Source: JBLMZW01 sp050259035 (GTDB lineage Bacteria; Bacillota; Syntrophomonadia; Syntrophomonadales; DTU052). From it: a DNA stretch of 40,613 bases. Positions 14,790 through 24,050 of this stretch are shown piece after piece. The notes below the pieces were generated by a model. The model searched no databases. It had not been told where the DNA came from and saw nothing but the letters and a program-made list of their open reading frames with translations. Location: positions 1 to 40,613 of the forward strand of contig JBLMZW010000142.1 in assembly GCA_050259035.1 (NCBI GenBank), in the 5' to 3' direction. Numbering within the stretch: the stretch's first letter is position 1; the number at the start of each line of letters is the position of its first letter. The position numbers and the translations under genes were made by a program.

Positions 14790-15220
14790 GGGTTCTCCCT
14801 CCCCGATGTTTCCTGGTCAAATGCCGCTAAAACATCACTCCGGCTGAGAACACCAATAAGATGTTGCCGATCATCCTGATGAACCACCAGGATGCGTCCA
14901 ACCTCCTCACGCGACATGATCTCGACCGCTTCCTTAAGACTACAGTCCATAGAAATGGTATTATAATTCCCAGTGGTTAACGATTTAACTGGAATTTCTG
15001 CCGGCTGATTTTTAGAAGCCCCTAGTAAGCGCTCATAAGTTACAACTCCCAGGATTTCCTGTCCTTCCATCACGGGGTAAAGCGCATGTCCAAATTGCAT
15101 TGTAATCTCCATGGCTTCATCTAAAGGAGTCTCAGAGTTAAGTGTAACAACTCTGCTGGTCATGGCCTCCGATACAGATAGCGACGCCAGGATATCGGTC
15201 AACTTTCTCCTTCTTCCCAT
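14786..15220 (-). CDS. CBS-domain-pair protein
   Basis: A 144-residue stand-alone protein with two CBS motifs. The first is around residues 13-70 (SVSEAMTSRVVTLNSETPLDEAMEI, HALYPVMEGQEILGVVTYERL). The second is around 78-135 (ISMDCSLKEAVEIMSREEVGRILVV, LIGVLSRSDVLAAF). Such pairs bind adenine nucleotides, and some bind cyclic di-AMP, so the overlap with darA is suggestive. The ATG at 15220 lies eight bases after AAGGAGG; the in-frame ATG at 15319 would run into the upstream protease gene and is not used. Confidence 0.9.
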   Translation of the reverse strand: MGRRRKLTDILASLSVSEAMTSRVVTLNSETPLDEAMEITMQFGHALYPVMEGQEILGVVTYERLLGASKNQPAEIPVKSLTTGNYNTISMDCSLKEAVEIMSREEVGRILVVHQDDRQHLIGVLSRSDVLAAFDQETSGRENP

Positions 15221-15233
15221 GTCAGAATCCTCC

Positions 15234-15941
15234 TTACCTGTACAATACCATAATGGCCATGATACCATTCCACAATCCATGAGCAATCCAGGGGACATAA
15301 ATGGTTTTAGAACGTTCAAATAAATAGGCTAATCCCACCCCTCCAATCGAAAGAGGCAGCAAACGCCAAAGATCTCCATGGGTTAGCCCAAACAATATCC
15401 CGGAAGCCACCGTTCCCCAAACAATTCCAATACCGTGACGCATAACCGGATAAATCATGCCCCGAAAAAGCATCTCTTCCGCTAATGGTTGCATAACAAT
15501 ACAAATAAAAAGAACAACTGCAGCTCCGACCCCAGTTACCTGACTTATAATATCCTCCACCGGTTGTGCCGCCAAGTTAGGGTTTAACAATCTAATTATG
15601 GCCCCAAAGCCTGTAACCAGAAAAAAAACTATTAAGCCTCCTCCAAAACCCCAAATTAGTATCGATTTTGGTTTAGCGGAAACAAATCCCAGGTTGGATA
15701 ATCGCGCCCCGGAAGATAGGACAGCTATCGATACCCCCCCAGCCATTAGCAAAAACGAGAATAAATATTCAATCGTAAACTCAATCAACGGATTGCCGGG
15801 CTGGTTAAACAGATAGGCAATGTAATAACTGAATATGGTGCCATACTCTTGGTATAAGAAAGGGCCGCCGATGAAAATTACTAGATATACAATTACTATA
15901 CGAAACCATCCCCATCGGGGCTTTTCCAAAGGAGTATCCAA
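15234..15941 (-). CDS. CPBP-family intramembrane metalloprotease (CAAX/Abi type)
   Basis: A 235-residue membrane protein with about seven hydrophobic segments. The protease signature is complete: EEMLFRG (the EExxxR motif), ILFGLTHG (FxxxH) and WIAHGLWNG (His followed by N). Homologues cleave prenylated or other membrane substrates, or act in peptide self-immunity; the substrate here is unknown. TTG start at 15941 after GGAGACAG. It is followed after 13 bases by the CBS-darA pair and is likely in one operon with them. Confidence 0.9.
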   Translation of the reverse strand: MDTPLEKPRWGWFRIVIVYLVIFIGGPFLYQEYGTIFSYYIAYLFNQPGNPLIEFTIEYLFSFLLMAGGVSIAVLSSGARLSNLGFVSAKPKSILIWGFGGGLIVFFLVTGFGAIIRLLNPNLAAQPVEDIISQVTGVGAAVVLFICIVMQPLAEEMLFRGMIYPVMRHGIGIVWGTVASGILFGLTHGDLWRLLPLSIGGVGLAYLFERSKTIYVPWIAHGLWNGIMAIMVLYR

Positions 15942-16024
15942 CTGTCTCCAACTCGTTCCTTATTAAGTAATCTTATCAGCAAGTCAATATACTTATATTT
16001 CTACAGGTTACCGAAAATTCCTAC

Positions 16025-17989
16025 TTAATGTGTTAGTCCGGATTGAATACTTTTAAGGTAATCCATTGCCACTTTAATAAAGGTAGAATGCGCCCAGGTA
16101 AGTGGACATACTGATATGGGTTCACCGGTATAAGGATGGACTTGCTCCGGGAGTAAGCCTCCGGGGCTGGTATGATTGACCGCCCAATCCATGATTTCGG
16201 CAGCCCGGCTTAAATTTTCTTTTCCCGGTTCACGAGTGAGATACCAATCGGCCAGCCAGAGGGTGGTAAGAATCCATGGGTTCCCGGGAACATGCCCCAA
16301 ATCGTCGCTTACCCGATGATAATAATCATTAGTATATCTGGCTGCACCTTCTACTCCGGTCTTGACCCATAACCCATCTTCTACTGCAGCCATAGTATTT
16401 TCAACCCGTTCGTCGAGGGATGAAAAAGCCCCAAATCCAAATATGCCATAAAGGCTGGCATCAAGAGTCAGATCCGGCATCCAGCTTCCGTTATGATCCT
16501 CATATAGGCCCCGAACAAAGCGACCTATACCTGGCAAGTAAAGCCGATTGGCCATTGCAGCCTTCAACAAACCAGAGGTCAACTTACATTTTTCAGCCAG
16601 AATATAATCCCCCATAAGTTCTGCCATTTCCATTCCCTGTTCCAGGGCTCCGAAAACAGCTCCACAGGTGAAGGCAAAAACTCCCCTTCGCTCTTCCCAT
16701 AAATCCCAGCTTGGTTTAATCAGCCCGGTATCAGGGTCAATATATGAAATCATAAATTCCAAAGCTGGTTTAACCATGTTTTCATATACTTTACAGATCA
16801 GGTCTTCATCCCGATAAATTTTAAAGTGCTTCCCCAGTGCCCAGATAACCAGAGCGGTCTCATCTTCCTGAATGGGAGGAATCTCTTTTCCATCGAGTAT
16901 CATTGGATGCCAGGTGCAGCCTGGTGATCCGTCAGTATTGTAACGTTGGAGAAAATACCCTTCGTCCCCAGTCGCATGGGAACAAAACATATATATTCTG
17001 CGCGATTCTTCCGGGTAACCGGCGAGATCCAGCGCATGAGCCACCATTGCTCCGTCGCGCGGCCAAAGATACATATAATGATCACGAGCCACGAGAAATG
17101 TATCGGCATCGGGACTGGCAACCACTGCGCCTTTTCTGTCCAACTGGCTTTTAATTGTAAATAAGCTCGTTTTAAACAAGGCTGCTTGTTCTGGAGTCAA
17201 ATTGGATAGATAAGAATGGGTGCGTTTTATCCAAGCACGGTAATGCCTAATCATATCCTGCATAACGTCATCAGGCCGACGGCTTAAAAACCGCTGATTA
17301 ATAGTCCGACAATCATCAAATCGATGACCGACAATTAGCCAGTAGTAAACACGTTCCTGAGCTCCCGGTTCCAACCGAACCCTCATACCAATTGCACTAT
17401 CCACAGGACCGTCCGCTATTGGGTTGCAGGCCAGAGTTCCATCCTCCGCATCACGAAAAGTTCCTTCTTTTCCCTGGTAGCGTTTAACTCCTGTTGAGTA
17501 TTCACCAAGTTCACCTTGAGAATTCATGCCATTAACGAGAATATAGCAACCCTTTTTGAAATGGCATACTCCGCCTGTTCTAGGATCATATACGGCAGAA
17601 TCACCTGCTTCAATACCATTTATGGAAAAATCCTGATAAAACATCAGCTTAATTTCCCGGGTATAATTTCGATCATTCCTGATTGAAATGGTTTTTAAAT
17701 AGAAATCTTCAGCCCAGTGAATAGCATCATTAATACGTATTTCCAAACCCAGTTGGTTATTGGTTGCCGTAATATCAGTAATCGGGGTATCCTCCAGGTA
17801 GGCAAACTCCTTTGTCCATTCACTGGAGAATATCCAACTAAATTGATCATCGCAAAATACCCCAAAGTTAGTTCGATTGCCATCCCCATGGTTCTCAAAC
17901 CCCCCATAAGGCCAGTATAAATCACGCAAATTTAGGTCCTTGTCAAAGTTCACCATCATTGTTCCATTGCCCAGCACAATATTTCTCAT
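16025..17989 (-). CDS. GH15 family glucoamylase-like glucosidase
   Basis: A 654-residue cytoplasmic glycoside hydrolase of family 15 (glucoamylase, glucodextranase or trehalase type), releasing glucose from alpha-glucans by inversion. The first ~260 residues are the bacterial super-beta-sandwich. The catalytic (alpha/alpha)6 barrel follows, with YLWPRDGAMVAHALDLAG (about 307-324), the acid Glu in QEDETALVIWALG (about 374-386) and the base-region PEQVHPYTGEP near the carboxy end. No signal peptide is present. The ATG at 17989 has GAGGG upstream. It is divergent from the DUF4912-GH57 pair, which together look like intracellular glucan turnover. Trehalase activity cannot be excluded. Confidence 0.92.
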   Translation of the reverse strand: MRNIVLGNGTMMVNFDKDLNLRDLYWPYGGFENHGDGNRTNFGVFCDDQFSWIFSSEWTKEFAYLEDTPITDITATNNQLGLEIRINDAIHWAEDFYLKTISIRNDRNYTREIKLMFYQDFSINGIEAGDSAVYDPRTGGVCHFKKGCYILVNGMNSQGELGEYSTGVKRYQGKEGTFRDAEDGTLACNPIADGPVDSAIGMRVRLEPGAQERVYYWLIVGHRFDDCRTINQRFLSRRPDDVMQDMIRHYRAWIKRTHSYLSNLTPEQAALFKTSLFTIKSQLDRKGAVVASPDADTFLVARDHYMYLWPRDGAMVAHALDLAGYPEESRRIYMFCSHATGDEGYFLQRYNTDGSPGCTWHPMILDGKEIPPIQEDETALVIWALGKHFKIYRDEDLICKVYENMVKPALEFMISYIDPDTGLIKPSWDLWEERRGVFAFTCGAVFGALEQGMEMAELMGDYILAEKCKLTSGLLKAAMANRLYLPGIGRFVRGLYEDHNGSWMPDLTLDASLYGIFGFGAFSSLDERVENTMAAVEDGLWVKTGVEGAARYTNDYYHRVSDDLGHVPGNPWILTTLWLADWYLTREPGKENLSRAAEIMDWAVNHTSPGGLLPEQVHPYTGEPISVCPLTWAHSTFIKVAMDYLKSIQSGLTH

Positions 17990-18096
17990 AGCTATCCCTC
18001 GCAAATTAAATTAATAGGTTTTGGGGCATAATATCCGCGGAATCATTATTCCACTTGATAGAAGCTTTTATCAGAAAAAGAAAGGAAGAACGCCGA

Positions 18097-18726
18097 ATGA
18101 GTTTCAACATATTATTGGCTATTATATTAGTTTTATTAGCCATTGCCGTTTGCATTTTGTTTCTTTCCTCGCAATCCAATCGTTCCAGAATAGCGCCGTC
18201 AGCAAAACCTTTTACAACAGAAACCAGTGTAGAAATATCACCTCCTAACTCTCAGGAAATGCCCACTCCTGAACTGCCGTGGGGTTACAATGATACCCGC
18301 GTGGTTTTAATGGTCCGGGATCCCCATTATTTATATGTTTATTGGGAAATTGGCGAAGACAACTGGAACCATATACGTTCCAATTATGGAGAAGAAAACG
18401 TAGAAGGACGCCATGTAGTCCTCAGGCTTTGTGAATTAGACAAGGATGCTAATTCAACGGATATTAACCTGGGAACCCTGATCGGCGGATGGCATATAGC
18501 GGTTGATAAAGAAGATACCCCATTTTATTGCCTTTTAGGAATTAAAATAGGCGATAATTTCGTCCCCATTGCAGTATCTAACACGGTTGTCACTCCACGA
18601 AATAACATAAGTACCCTGGTCGACGATGAATGGATGCTGGTTAATGATAACGAACAAAGGTTGTTAAAAAGGATTGGAAGTATTCCGGTTGATTTAACTT
18701 CACCAATGATGTTTAGGAAAGAATAA
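18097..18726 (+). CDS. Membrane-anchored DUF4912 protein
   Basis: 209 residues. A single N-terminal hydrophobic segment (about 4-24) is followed by a short Ser/Pro/Thr-rich linker and then a DUF4912 domain. Its hallmark opening is LPWGYNDTRVVLMVRDPHYLYVYWEI. Later parts are WHIAVDKEDTPFYCLLGI and FVPIAVSNTVVTPRN. The domain's function is unknown; genes of this family are often next to GH57 enzymes, as here (51 bases upstream). The fold may be carbohydrate-binding, which is inference. The ATG at 18097 follows GGAAG; an in-frame upstream ATG (18055) would put charged residues before the membrane segment and lacks a site. Confidence 0.85.
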   Translation: MSFNILLAIILVLLAIAVCILFLSSQSNRSRIAPSAKPFTTETSVEISPPNSQEMPTPELPWGYNDTRVVLMVRDPHYLYVYWEIGEDNWNHIRSNYGEENVEGRHVVLRLCELDKDANSTDINLGTLIGGWHIAVDKEDTPFYCLLGIKIGDNFVPIAVSNTVVTPRNNISTLVDDEWMLVNDNEQRLLKRIGSIPVDLTSPMMFRKE

Positions 18727-18777
18727 TTTCAGTACCGGGGCATTAACGGTTTAAGAACATAGAATTGGAGGATTATT

Positions 18778-20379
18778 ATGGATAAAGGCCTTATGTGCCT
18801 TGTTTTGCATGCTCATCTGCCTTATATTCGCCACTCGGAAGATGAGGAATACCTGGAAGAACGCTGGTTTTACGAAGCCATGACTGAATCCTATATACCT
18901 ATTCTAAAAGTACTGCTTGGTCTTCTTGACGAAAACATTGATTTTCGTCTTACATTTTCTCTCAGCCCTCCACTTATCAGCATGATGGAGGATGAACTGG
19001 TTATAAAAAAATTTCGCAGTCATCTTGAGGGTTTGATTAGACTGGCAGAAGCTGAAGTGGAACGGACCATCGATATGCCTGAGTTTAATTACACTGCGGG
19101 CCTGTACCTGAAAAAATACCGTGAATGTTACAATCTGGTTTTCGAGTCTAACGGGGGCAATATTTTAGGGTTGTTTAAACGCCTAATGGATAGTAAAAAA
19201 GTCGAGTTGATAACCAGCTGTGCTACCCACGGTTTTTTACCTTTGATCGGACTGCAGGATGAAATCATCCGGGCCCAGGTAGCAGCCGCAGTAGCACTGT
19301 TCCATCGTGTTTTTGGTCAAAAACCGCGGGGGATATGGCTTCCCGAATGCGGTTATAAACCTGGGATCGATCAGATCCTTCGTCAATTTGAGCTGCGTTA
19401 CTTTTTTATGGATACCCACGGAGTACTATATGCCTCCCGCCGTCCGAAGTATGGAATATACGCACCGGTATACTGTCCATCAGGGGTGGCGGCCTTTAGC
19501 CGGGATACTGAGACTTCCAGGCAGGTATGGAGCTCCAAGGAAGGGTATCCGGGTGATCCTGATTATAGGGAATTCTATCGTGATATCGGTTATGACTTGG
19601 ATTATGACTATATAAAGGAATACCTGCCAGGCGGGATAAGGGTGGATACCGGCATTAAGTATTTCAGAATCACCGGATCTACGGATTTCAAAGAGCCTTA
19701 CCAGCCCGAATGGGCTCAAGAAAAGGCAGCCTTGCATGCCGGTAATTTTATGTTTAACCGAAAGAACCAGATAAACTACTTGGCGGAACTTATGGATCGC
19801 AAGCCTCTGATAGTTGCTCCTTACGATGCCGAGCTATTTGGACACTGGTGGTTTGAAGGGCCAGATTTCTTGAATTATTTTCTTCGTAAGACTGCTTATG
19901 ACCAACATACTTTTCGTCTTATTACACCAAGTGAATATCTAAAACAATACCCGGTCAATCAAGTCGCTGTACCCAATGCCTGCAGTTGGGGTCATAAAGG
20001 TTACAATGAGGTCTGGCTGGAACACTCCAATGAGTGGATTTACCGTCATTTGCATAAGGCCGGTGAACGTATGATAGCTCTTGCCAATGATCACAGTGAC
20101 TCACACCCGGCTAAGACTAGGTTTTTAAACCAGGCTGCCCGCGAGCTTCTTTTAGCTCAGTCTTCAGACTGGGCATTTATCATGAAATCCGGTACCATGG
20201 TCGATTACGCGGTTAAACGTACTAAAGAACATCTGCACAACTTTACTCGTTTGTTCTATGCCGTCACTGAGGATTTCTATGATCTGAACTTGCTGGAACA
20301 ACTTGAAACCCGGAACAACATTTTTCCTGAAATCGATTATCGGATATTTTCCTCCGGCTATCATGGCCGGGTAGCATAA
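18778..20379 (+). CDS. GH57 1,4-alpha-glucan branching enzyme
   Basis: 533 residues. The amino-terminal GH57 barrel has the opening VLHAHLPYIRH, the nucleophile motif WLPECGY (Glu190) and the acid motif PYDAELFGHWW (Asp350). The carboxy-terminal DUF1957 helical domain begins near NACSWGHKGYNEVWL. This combination is typical of the GH57 branching enzymes that introduce alpha-1,6 links in glycogen-like polymers. Intracellular: no signal. A GGAGG site precedes the ATG. It works with the neighbouring GH15 and DUF4912 genes in glucan metabolism. No glycogen synthase gene is in the window. Confidence 0.93.
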   Translation: MDKGLMCLVLHAHLPYIRHSEDEEYLEERWFYEAMTESYIPILKVLLGLLDENIDFRLTFSLSPPLISMMEDELVIKKFRSHLEGLIRLAEAEVERTIDMPEFNYTAGLYLKKYRECYNLVFESNGGNILGLFKRLMDSKKVELITSCATHGFLPLIGLQDEIIRAQVAAAVALFHRVFGQKPRGIWLPECGYKPGIDQILRQFELRYFFMDTHGVLYASRRPKYGIYAPVYCPSGVAAFSRDTETSRQVWSSKEGYPGDPDYREFYRDIGYDLDYDYIKEYLPGGIRVDTGIKYFRITGSTDFKEPYQPEWAQEKAALHAGNFMFNRKNQINYLAELMDRKPLIVAPYDAELFGHWWFEGPDFLNYFLRKTAYDQHTFRLITPSEYLKQYPVNQVAVPNACSWGHKGYNEVWLEHSNEWIYRHLHKAGERMIALANDHSDSHPAKTRFLNQAARELLLAQSSDWAFIMKSGTMVDYAVKRTKEHLHNFTRLFYAVTEDFYDLNLLEQLETRNNIFPEIDYRIFSSGYHGRVA

Positions 20380-20403
20380 TATATCAAGAAAGAAGGGGTT
20401 ATT

Positions 20404-21291
20404 TTGCTGTCGTTCAATCACAAGAAATATCAGATATACTGTCTGATTCTTCTTTTCTTACTTTCTGGTCTTTCCGGATGTAATAAAAAACCTTCGGCCA
20501 AACCGGCACCGACTAAATCCCAGGACACCCCTTCTCAGGTTAAAAAAATGAAGACTGATCTGCAAAGTCTTGAATCCATGTTGGACAAACGGGAAAAAGA
20601 AAAATTTAAAACAGCCCAAACTGGCAGTCAAAATGATTCAAGTAATCAGGGAACAACCAGCGGAGCAAAAAAGGAAAGCAGCACAAAAAAGACGGGTGGT
20701 CAAGACACAGGACAAACAAGCAATACAGCCGGTCAAAAGGCCAAAAATACGCAGGACCAAGCCTGGCAGAAAGAAATGAAACAGGTAGCCAAACTGCATG
20801 AAGATTGGAATGCTCTGGAGCCGCAGGCTTTGGCGCATGGTTTATCATCGGGTGATCAATCGGCGATGGAAACAAGTTTAGGGGAATTAACCCGGGCTGT
20901 AAATCAACATATGCTTTTGGAATCCAGAATGCAAGCCAATAAAGTATATGGCAGCTACATTAAAGTAGCCGCTCTTTTCGGATCTAAAAATCCTCCTGGT
21001 CTGGAACTGCTCCGTTACCAGATAAAGCAAGCTGCATTGTTGGCGGAAAGCTATGATTGGAGTGGAGCGGCCCTGGAAGCTGAAAACAGTTTGGCGACCT
21101 GGAGAAACCAGGCTTATTCTTTAGGGGACGTTAAGCCTGACCTGGTTCAAAAAACTGATCATTCCATAACTGATTTTCAACAGGCAATAACTGAACAAAG
21201 TATGTCAGTTATGATGATAAAAAAAGATATCGTCTTAAAAAATCTGGACCAAATTGATAAAGTTAAGAAGCAATCGAGTCAATCATCGTAA
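20404..21291 (+). CDS. Hypothetical lipoprotein
   Basis: 295 residues, family not recognised. A signal peptide ends in lipobox LSGC (Cys about 28). Next come a Lys/Ser/Gln/Thr-rich low-complexity linker (about 35-115) and then a mostly helical domain (about 118-290), e.g. WQKEMKQVAKLHEDWNALE and YQIKQAALLAESYDWSGAALEAENSL. TTG start at 20404 after AAGGGG. It follows the GH57 gene by 24 bases and may share its transcript. It is convergent with, and directly abuts, the next gene. Confidence 0.78.
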   Translation: MLSFNHKKYQIYCLILLFLLSGLSGCNKKPSAKPAPTKSQDTPSQVKKMKTDLQSLESMLDKREKEKFKTAQTGSQNDSSNQGTTSGAKKESSTKKTGGQDTGQTSNTAGQKAKNTQDQAWQKEMKQVAKLHEDWNALEPQALAHGLSSGDQSAMETSLGELTRAVNQHMLLESRMQANKVYGSYIKVAALFGSKNPPGLELLRYQIKQAALLAESYDWSGAALEAENSLATWRNQAYSLGDVKPDLVQKTDHSITDFQQAITEQSMSVMMIKKDIVLKNLDQIDKVKKQSSQSS

Positions 21292-21675
21292 TCACCAGTG
21301 CAGGCTGATACCCTTATCTTCCATTTCCTTTAGGAACATCATCCGGCACTGACATACTTCGTCATGTTCACATAAGCCGGAGTTAATTTTACGCACCGCA
21401 ATTTCCTTAACCTTATTCAGACCCTTAACCGCAGTCTCATGTTGACGGGCCAGAATAATATATAGCCCGCCTGCAGCAATCCAGCAACACAAAACCTTTT
21501 GCGAATAGGTATTAATAAAAAAGTTTCTGCTGTCCATTAACAGCAGAAAAAAAGCCAGGGCTGTGCAGGCGGCAAAGATTGAACCCCCAATAATGCTTAT
21601 CCTTCTGGTTCTGGTTTCCTTTCGCCCCGCATCGATTAATGAGGTCTTTAACCGGTCTCCGGTTGAATTATACAT
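21292..21675 (-). CDS. Hypothetical membrane protein with two membrane segments
   Basis: 127 residues, not recognised. A basic amino end (LIDAGRKETRTRRIS) is followed by two hydrophobic helices (about 27-47 and 59-75). A cytoplasmic tail contains a His/Cys cluster, CEHDEVCQCRMMFLKEM, that could bind metal. GGAGG lies five bases before the ATG at 21675. No obvious operon partner. Confidence 0.7.
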   Translation of the reverse strand: MYNSTGDRLKTSLIDAGRKETRTRRISIIGGSIFAACTALAFFLLLMDSRNFFINTYSQKVLCCWIAAGGLYIILARQHETAVKGLNKVKEIAVRKINSGLCEHDEVCQCRMMFLKEMEDKGISLHW

Positions 21676-21770
21676 TCTACCTCCAATAATGAGGGGTAAT
21701 GGTACCCCCCGGCTGATTGTTTTTTTGGCCCAAAGTGCTATGATTAGGGAAAAAAATGGGGAAAAACTAA

Positions 21771-22202
21771 ATGAACACCCTTTTTATTTGCGTGGCATTA
21801 ACCATATTACTTTTATATTCACTCTATTTTTACTCTATTCTTTCAGGAAAATATGCCGCGTATGAAGATCACTTAAGAGCGGAATTGATGCTGCTCCGAG
21901 AAACCCTTGGAGCCAGATACTGGAGGGTTCTGTTTCCAATCCTCGGTGTTACCTTATGCCTGGAAATCGCCTATTTTATCAGCGGTTGGATGGCTATAGA
22001 CAATAATGTTTTTCGTATGCTAACGATCGTTTTTGCGGGTTTCGAAGTTTTTCATTCAGGAAGAACCTTGTGGTTTATGAAGAAATTCATCCAGAAAAAA
22101 ATAGATGCCTCAAAATTGCTTAATTGGAGATTGGAACGGATTACCGTCTTATCCTTCTATGTTCATGCGGTTCTGGGTATATTACTTATTGTTCTGCCGT
22201 AG
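21771..22202 (+). CDS. Hypothetical membrane protein with four membrane segments
   Basis: 143 residues, not recognised. Hydrophobic segments lie near 2-24, 47-67, 73-95 and 120-142, separated by short charged loops (EDHLRAELMLLRETLGARYWR; KKFIQKKIDASKLLNWRLER). GGGG lies nine bases before the ATG. Its end overlaps the convergent capA-like gene by 17 bases. Confidence 0.7.
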   Translation: MNTLFICVALTILLLYSLYFYSILSGKYAAYEDHLRAELMLLRETLGARYWRVLFPILGVTLCLEIAYFISGWMAIDNNVFRMLTIVFAGFEVFHSGRTLWFMKKFIQKKIDASKLLNWRLERITVLSFYVHAVLGILLIVLP

Positions 22203-23295
22203 TTTTCTCCTCCGTTATCACCAGCGAATTATTCTGAATATCTGCTCCTGTTCCCAGTTCTTCTGTTTCCATTTTCACCTGTTCCAGAAAGGATTCAGCT
22301 TCTTCTCCTTTCATAAGCCTGGGTTGACTATGATCAATGAAAACCGGTAACAGTTGGATCTTTTTTGCTCCCTGAGGTGTCAGAATAGCCTTTAGTATGA
22401 AACCTTGCCTGGTATAAACATGTTGATTCTGGTCAAATATAAAATTGCCCAGACTATATGCGATCAAACCATTCTTATACCTTTCAACCCCTTGAACAAT
22501 ATGAGGGTGATGCCCGATAATCAGGTCTGCGCCTCCATCGACCAATTCCTTTGCCAAGACCCGTTGTTGCTGATCCGGCTCTTCGTTGTACTCCGTTCCC
22601 CAATGTAACGATACAATGGTTATATCAACCTGAGGTTTAAGCTTAGCCAGGTCCTCCAATACGATTTCTTTGTTTAATGGAGCTACCCCGCTTTGTTCTT
22701 CAGTAGCCTCAAAACTGCGTTGATAACTATAACTATAGAAAAGGTCTGCAAAAATGGTATAAGCCAGTATCCCTACTTTTAAACCATCCTTGGTGATGAT
22801 CACCGGCTGGCGGGCTTCAGAGATGTTGCGTCCCCCGCCTACTGTTTTCATGCCCAAATCCCGCAAAATGAACATAGTATCAAGGAAGGCCAAATTGTCA
22901 TAATCGAGGGAGTGGTTATTAGCTATGCTCAGCACGTCGAAACCAGCAGACCGTACTGCTTCACCCGCTTCAGGCCTGGCCCGAAAGCAGATCCCTTTGC
23001 CCGGCATGGCAGTTCCCCGGTCAGATATTGGGGACTCTAGATTCCCGATGGTGATATCCGCCGATTTTAAGGTAGGGGTGATCTTTTGAAAGGGATAATT
23101 ATCGCCTTTGGTTAGCATCAGTTCACCAACGTGCCGGGCTAGCATCACATCGCCCACCGCGGTAAGAGACACTTCCTTATCTGGCTTAATAGTCTTCGGA
23201 CGAGTGTTCGATTTACTAGGCTCAGTTTTTGGCTGGCAGCCCGACAGACAAAGAATCAGGGCAATCAGAATCCCGGCTAATACTTTTTTAGTCAT
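22186..23295 (-). CDS. CapA-family (poly-gamma-glutamate synthesis type) lipoprotein
   Basis: 369 residues. An N-terminal lipoprotein signal (lipobox LSGC, Cys about 20) is followed by a CapA/PgsA metallophosphoesterase-like domain. Motifs are VGDVMLARHVG, IGNLESPISDRG, SIANNHSLDYD, SLHWGTEYNEEPD, IIGHHPHIVQGVE and YSLGNFIFDQ. The Asp, Asn and His residues match the metal-binding set of calcineurin-like phosphoesterases. CapA/PgsA proteins take part in capsule or polyglutamate export, but no pgsB or pgsC is in this window, so the role here is uncertain. AAGGA lies nine bases before the ATG. Confidence 0.9.
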   Translation of the reverse strand: MTKKVLAGILIALILCLSGCQPKTEPSKSNTRPKTIKPDKEVSLTAVGDVMLARHVGELMLTKGDNYPFQKITPTLKSADITIGNLESPISDRGTAMPGKGICFRARPEAGEAVRSAGFDVLSIANNHSLDYDNLAFLDTMFILRDLGMKTVGGGRNISEARQPVIITKDGLKVGILAYTIFADLFYSYSYQRSFEATEEQSGVAPLNKEIVLEDLAKLKPQVDITIVSLHWGTEYNEEPDQQQRVLAKELVDGGADLIIGHHPHIVQGVERYKNGLIAYSLGNFIFDQNQHVYTRQGFILKAILTPQGAKKIQLLPVFIDHSQPRLMKGEEAESFLEQVKMETEELGTGADIQNNSLVITEEKTTAEQ

Positions 23296-23381
23296 ATTGG
23301 CACATCCTTAAGTGTTTATTATTGCGAGTTATACTGTGTTATTCTGTACCCCTGGCTTATCTCCTTGTAGCCAATCATTTT

Positions 23382-23549
23382 TTAATCCACTACCAATGGC
23401 GACTCCTCTCCTGGCTCGTTCCAGTTTTGGGAAAAATACATAACTAAAACCCGTGCCAGAATACTATCCACCGGCTCGCCGGTAAAACCACTTTCCTGAG
23501 TCAAGCGTTCACAAATATTATCTGGCAGGTTAACCTCCATTCGGGCCAT
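23382..23549 (-). CDS. Small protein, possible ribbon-helix-helix regulator
   Basis: A 55-residue open frame with ATG at 23549 and a GGGG site about eight bases upstream. The start MARMEVNLPDNICERLT looks like the beta-strand and first helix of a ribbon-helix-helix protein, and VDSILARVLVMYFSQN like the second helix. The carboxy end is acidic. This is pattern inference, not a confirmed family. It lies between a minus-strand membrane protein and capA. Confidence 0.5.
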   Translation of the reverse strand: MARMEVNLPDNICERLTQESGFTGEPVDSILARVLVMYFSQNWNEPGEESPLVVD

Positions 23550-23615
23550 TCTTAAACCCCGCTTCCTGATGTTTTAGTCTTAGAATGGCCGACTGCTGTT
23601 ACGAGTATACAGCAA

Positions 23616-24050
23616 TCATTGGGTTGGCCTCCGGGATAGATAACCCCAGCCGGTCATGGCAAGAATATAGAATGGGCTGCAAAGGTAAATTCCCAAATAC
23701 CCCAAAGCAACATTGAAAACCCTGGGCCAGGCAAATAAGGATATGAGGGGAACAAAGGGCGTATTCCACATCTGAAGGACAAAATCGAAGTCTGATGTAA
23801 CTGGTCCATAACGGTACCAGTACCAGATAGCCAAGGCCTCCAGAATCAAGCCGGGAAGCTGGGCTACCAGTGCAATACCAAAAATCTGCTTTGTTTTCAG
23901 ACCTGATAACTTTAGTACCCGGGCTTCCCAGCAAATGAACCCTACATATAATAATGACGCCATTATATCCCAGCCCGGGAAATACATCATGAGCCAAACA
24001 AATAAAGCAAAGACCAGGTTAAATAATAACAGAATCAGCCCGCGGATCAT
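23616..24050 (-). CDS. Hypothetical membrane protein
   Basis: 144 residues, about four hydrophobic helices rich in Trp, Tyr and Phe (for example LALFVWLMMYFPGWDI-like first segment, LEALAIWYWYRYG, FNVALGYLGIYLC). Not recognised. Its start at 24050 overlaps the stop of the permuted papain-like amidase gene, so the two are coupled and may act at the membrane together. Confidence 0.72.
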   Translation of the reverse strand: MIRGLILLLFNLVFALFVWLMMYFPGWDIMASLLYVGFICWEARVLKLSGLKTKQIFGIALVAQLPGLILEALAIWYWYRYGPVTSDFDFVLQMWNTPFVPLISLFAWPRVFNVALGYLGIYLCSPFYILAMTGWGYLSRRPTQ

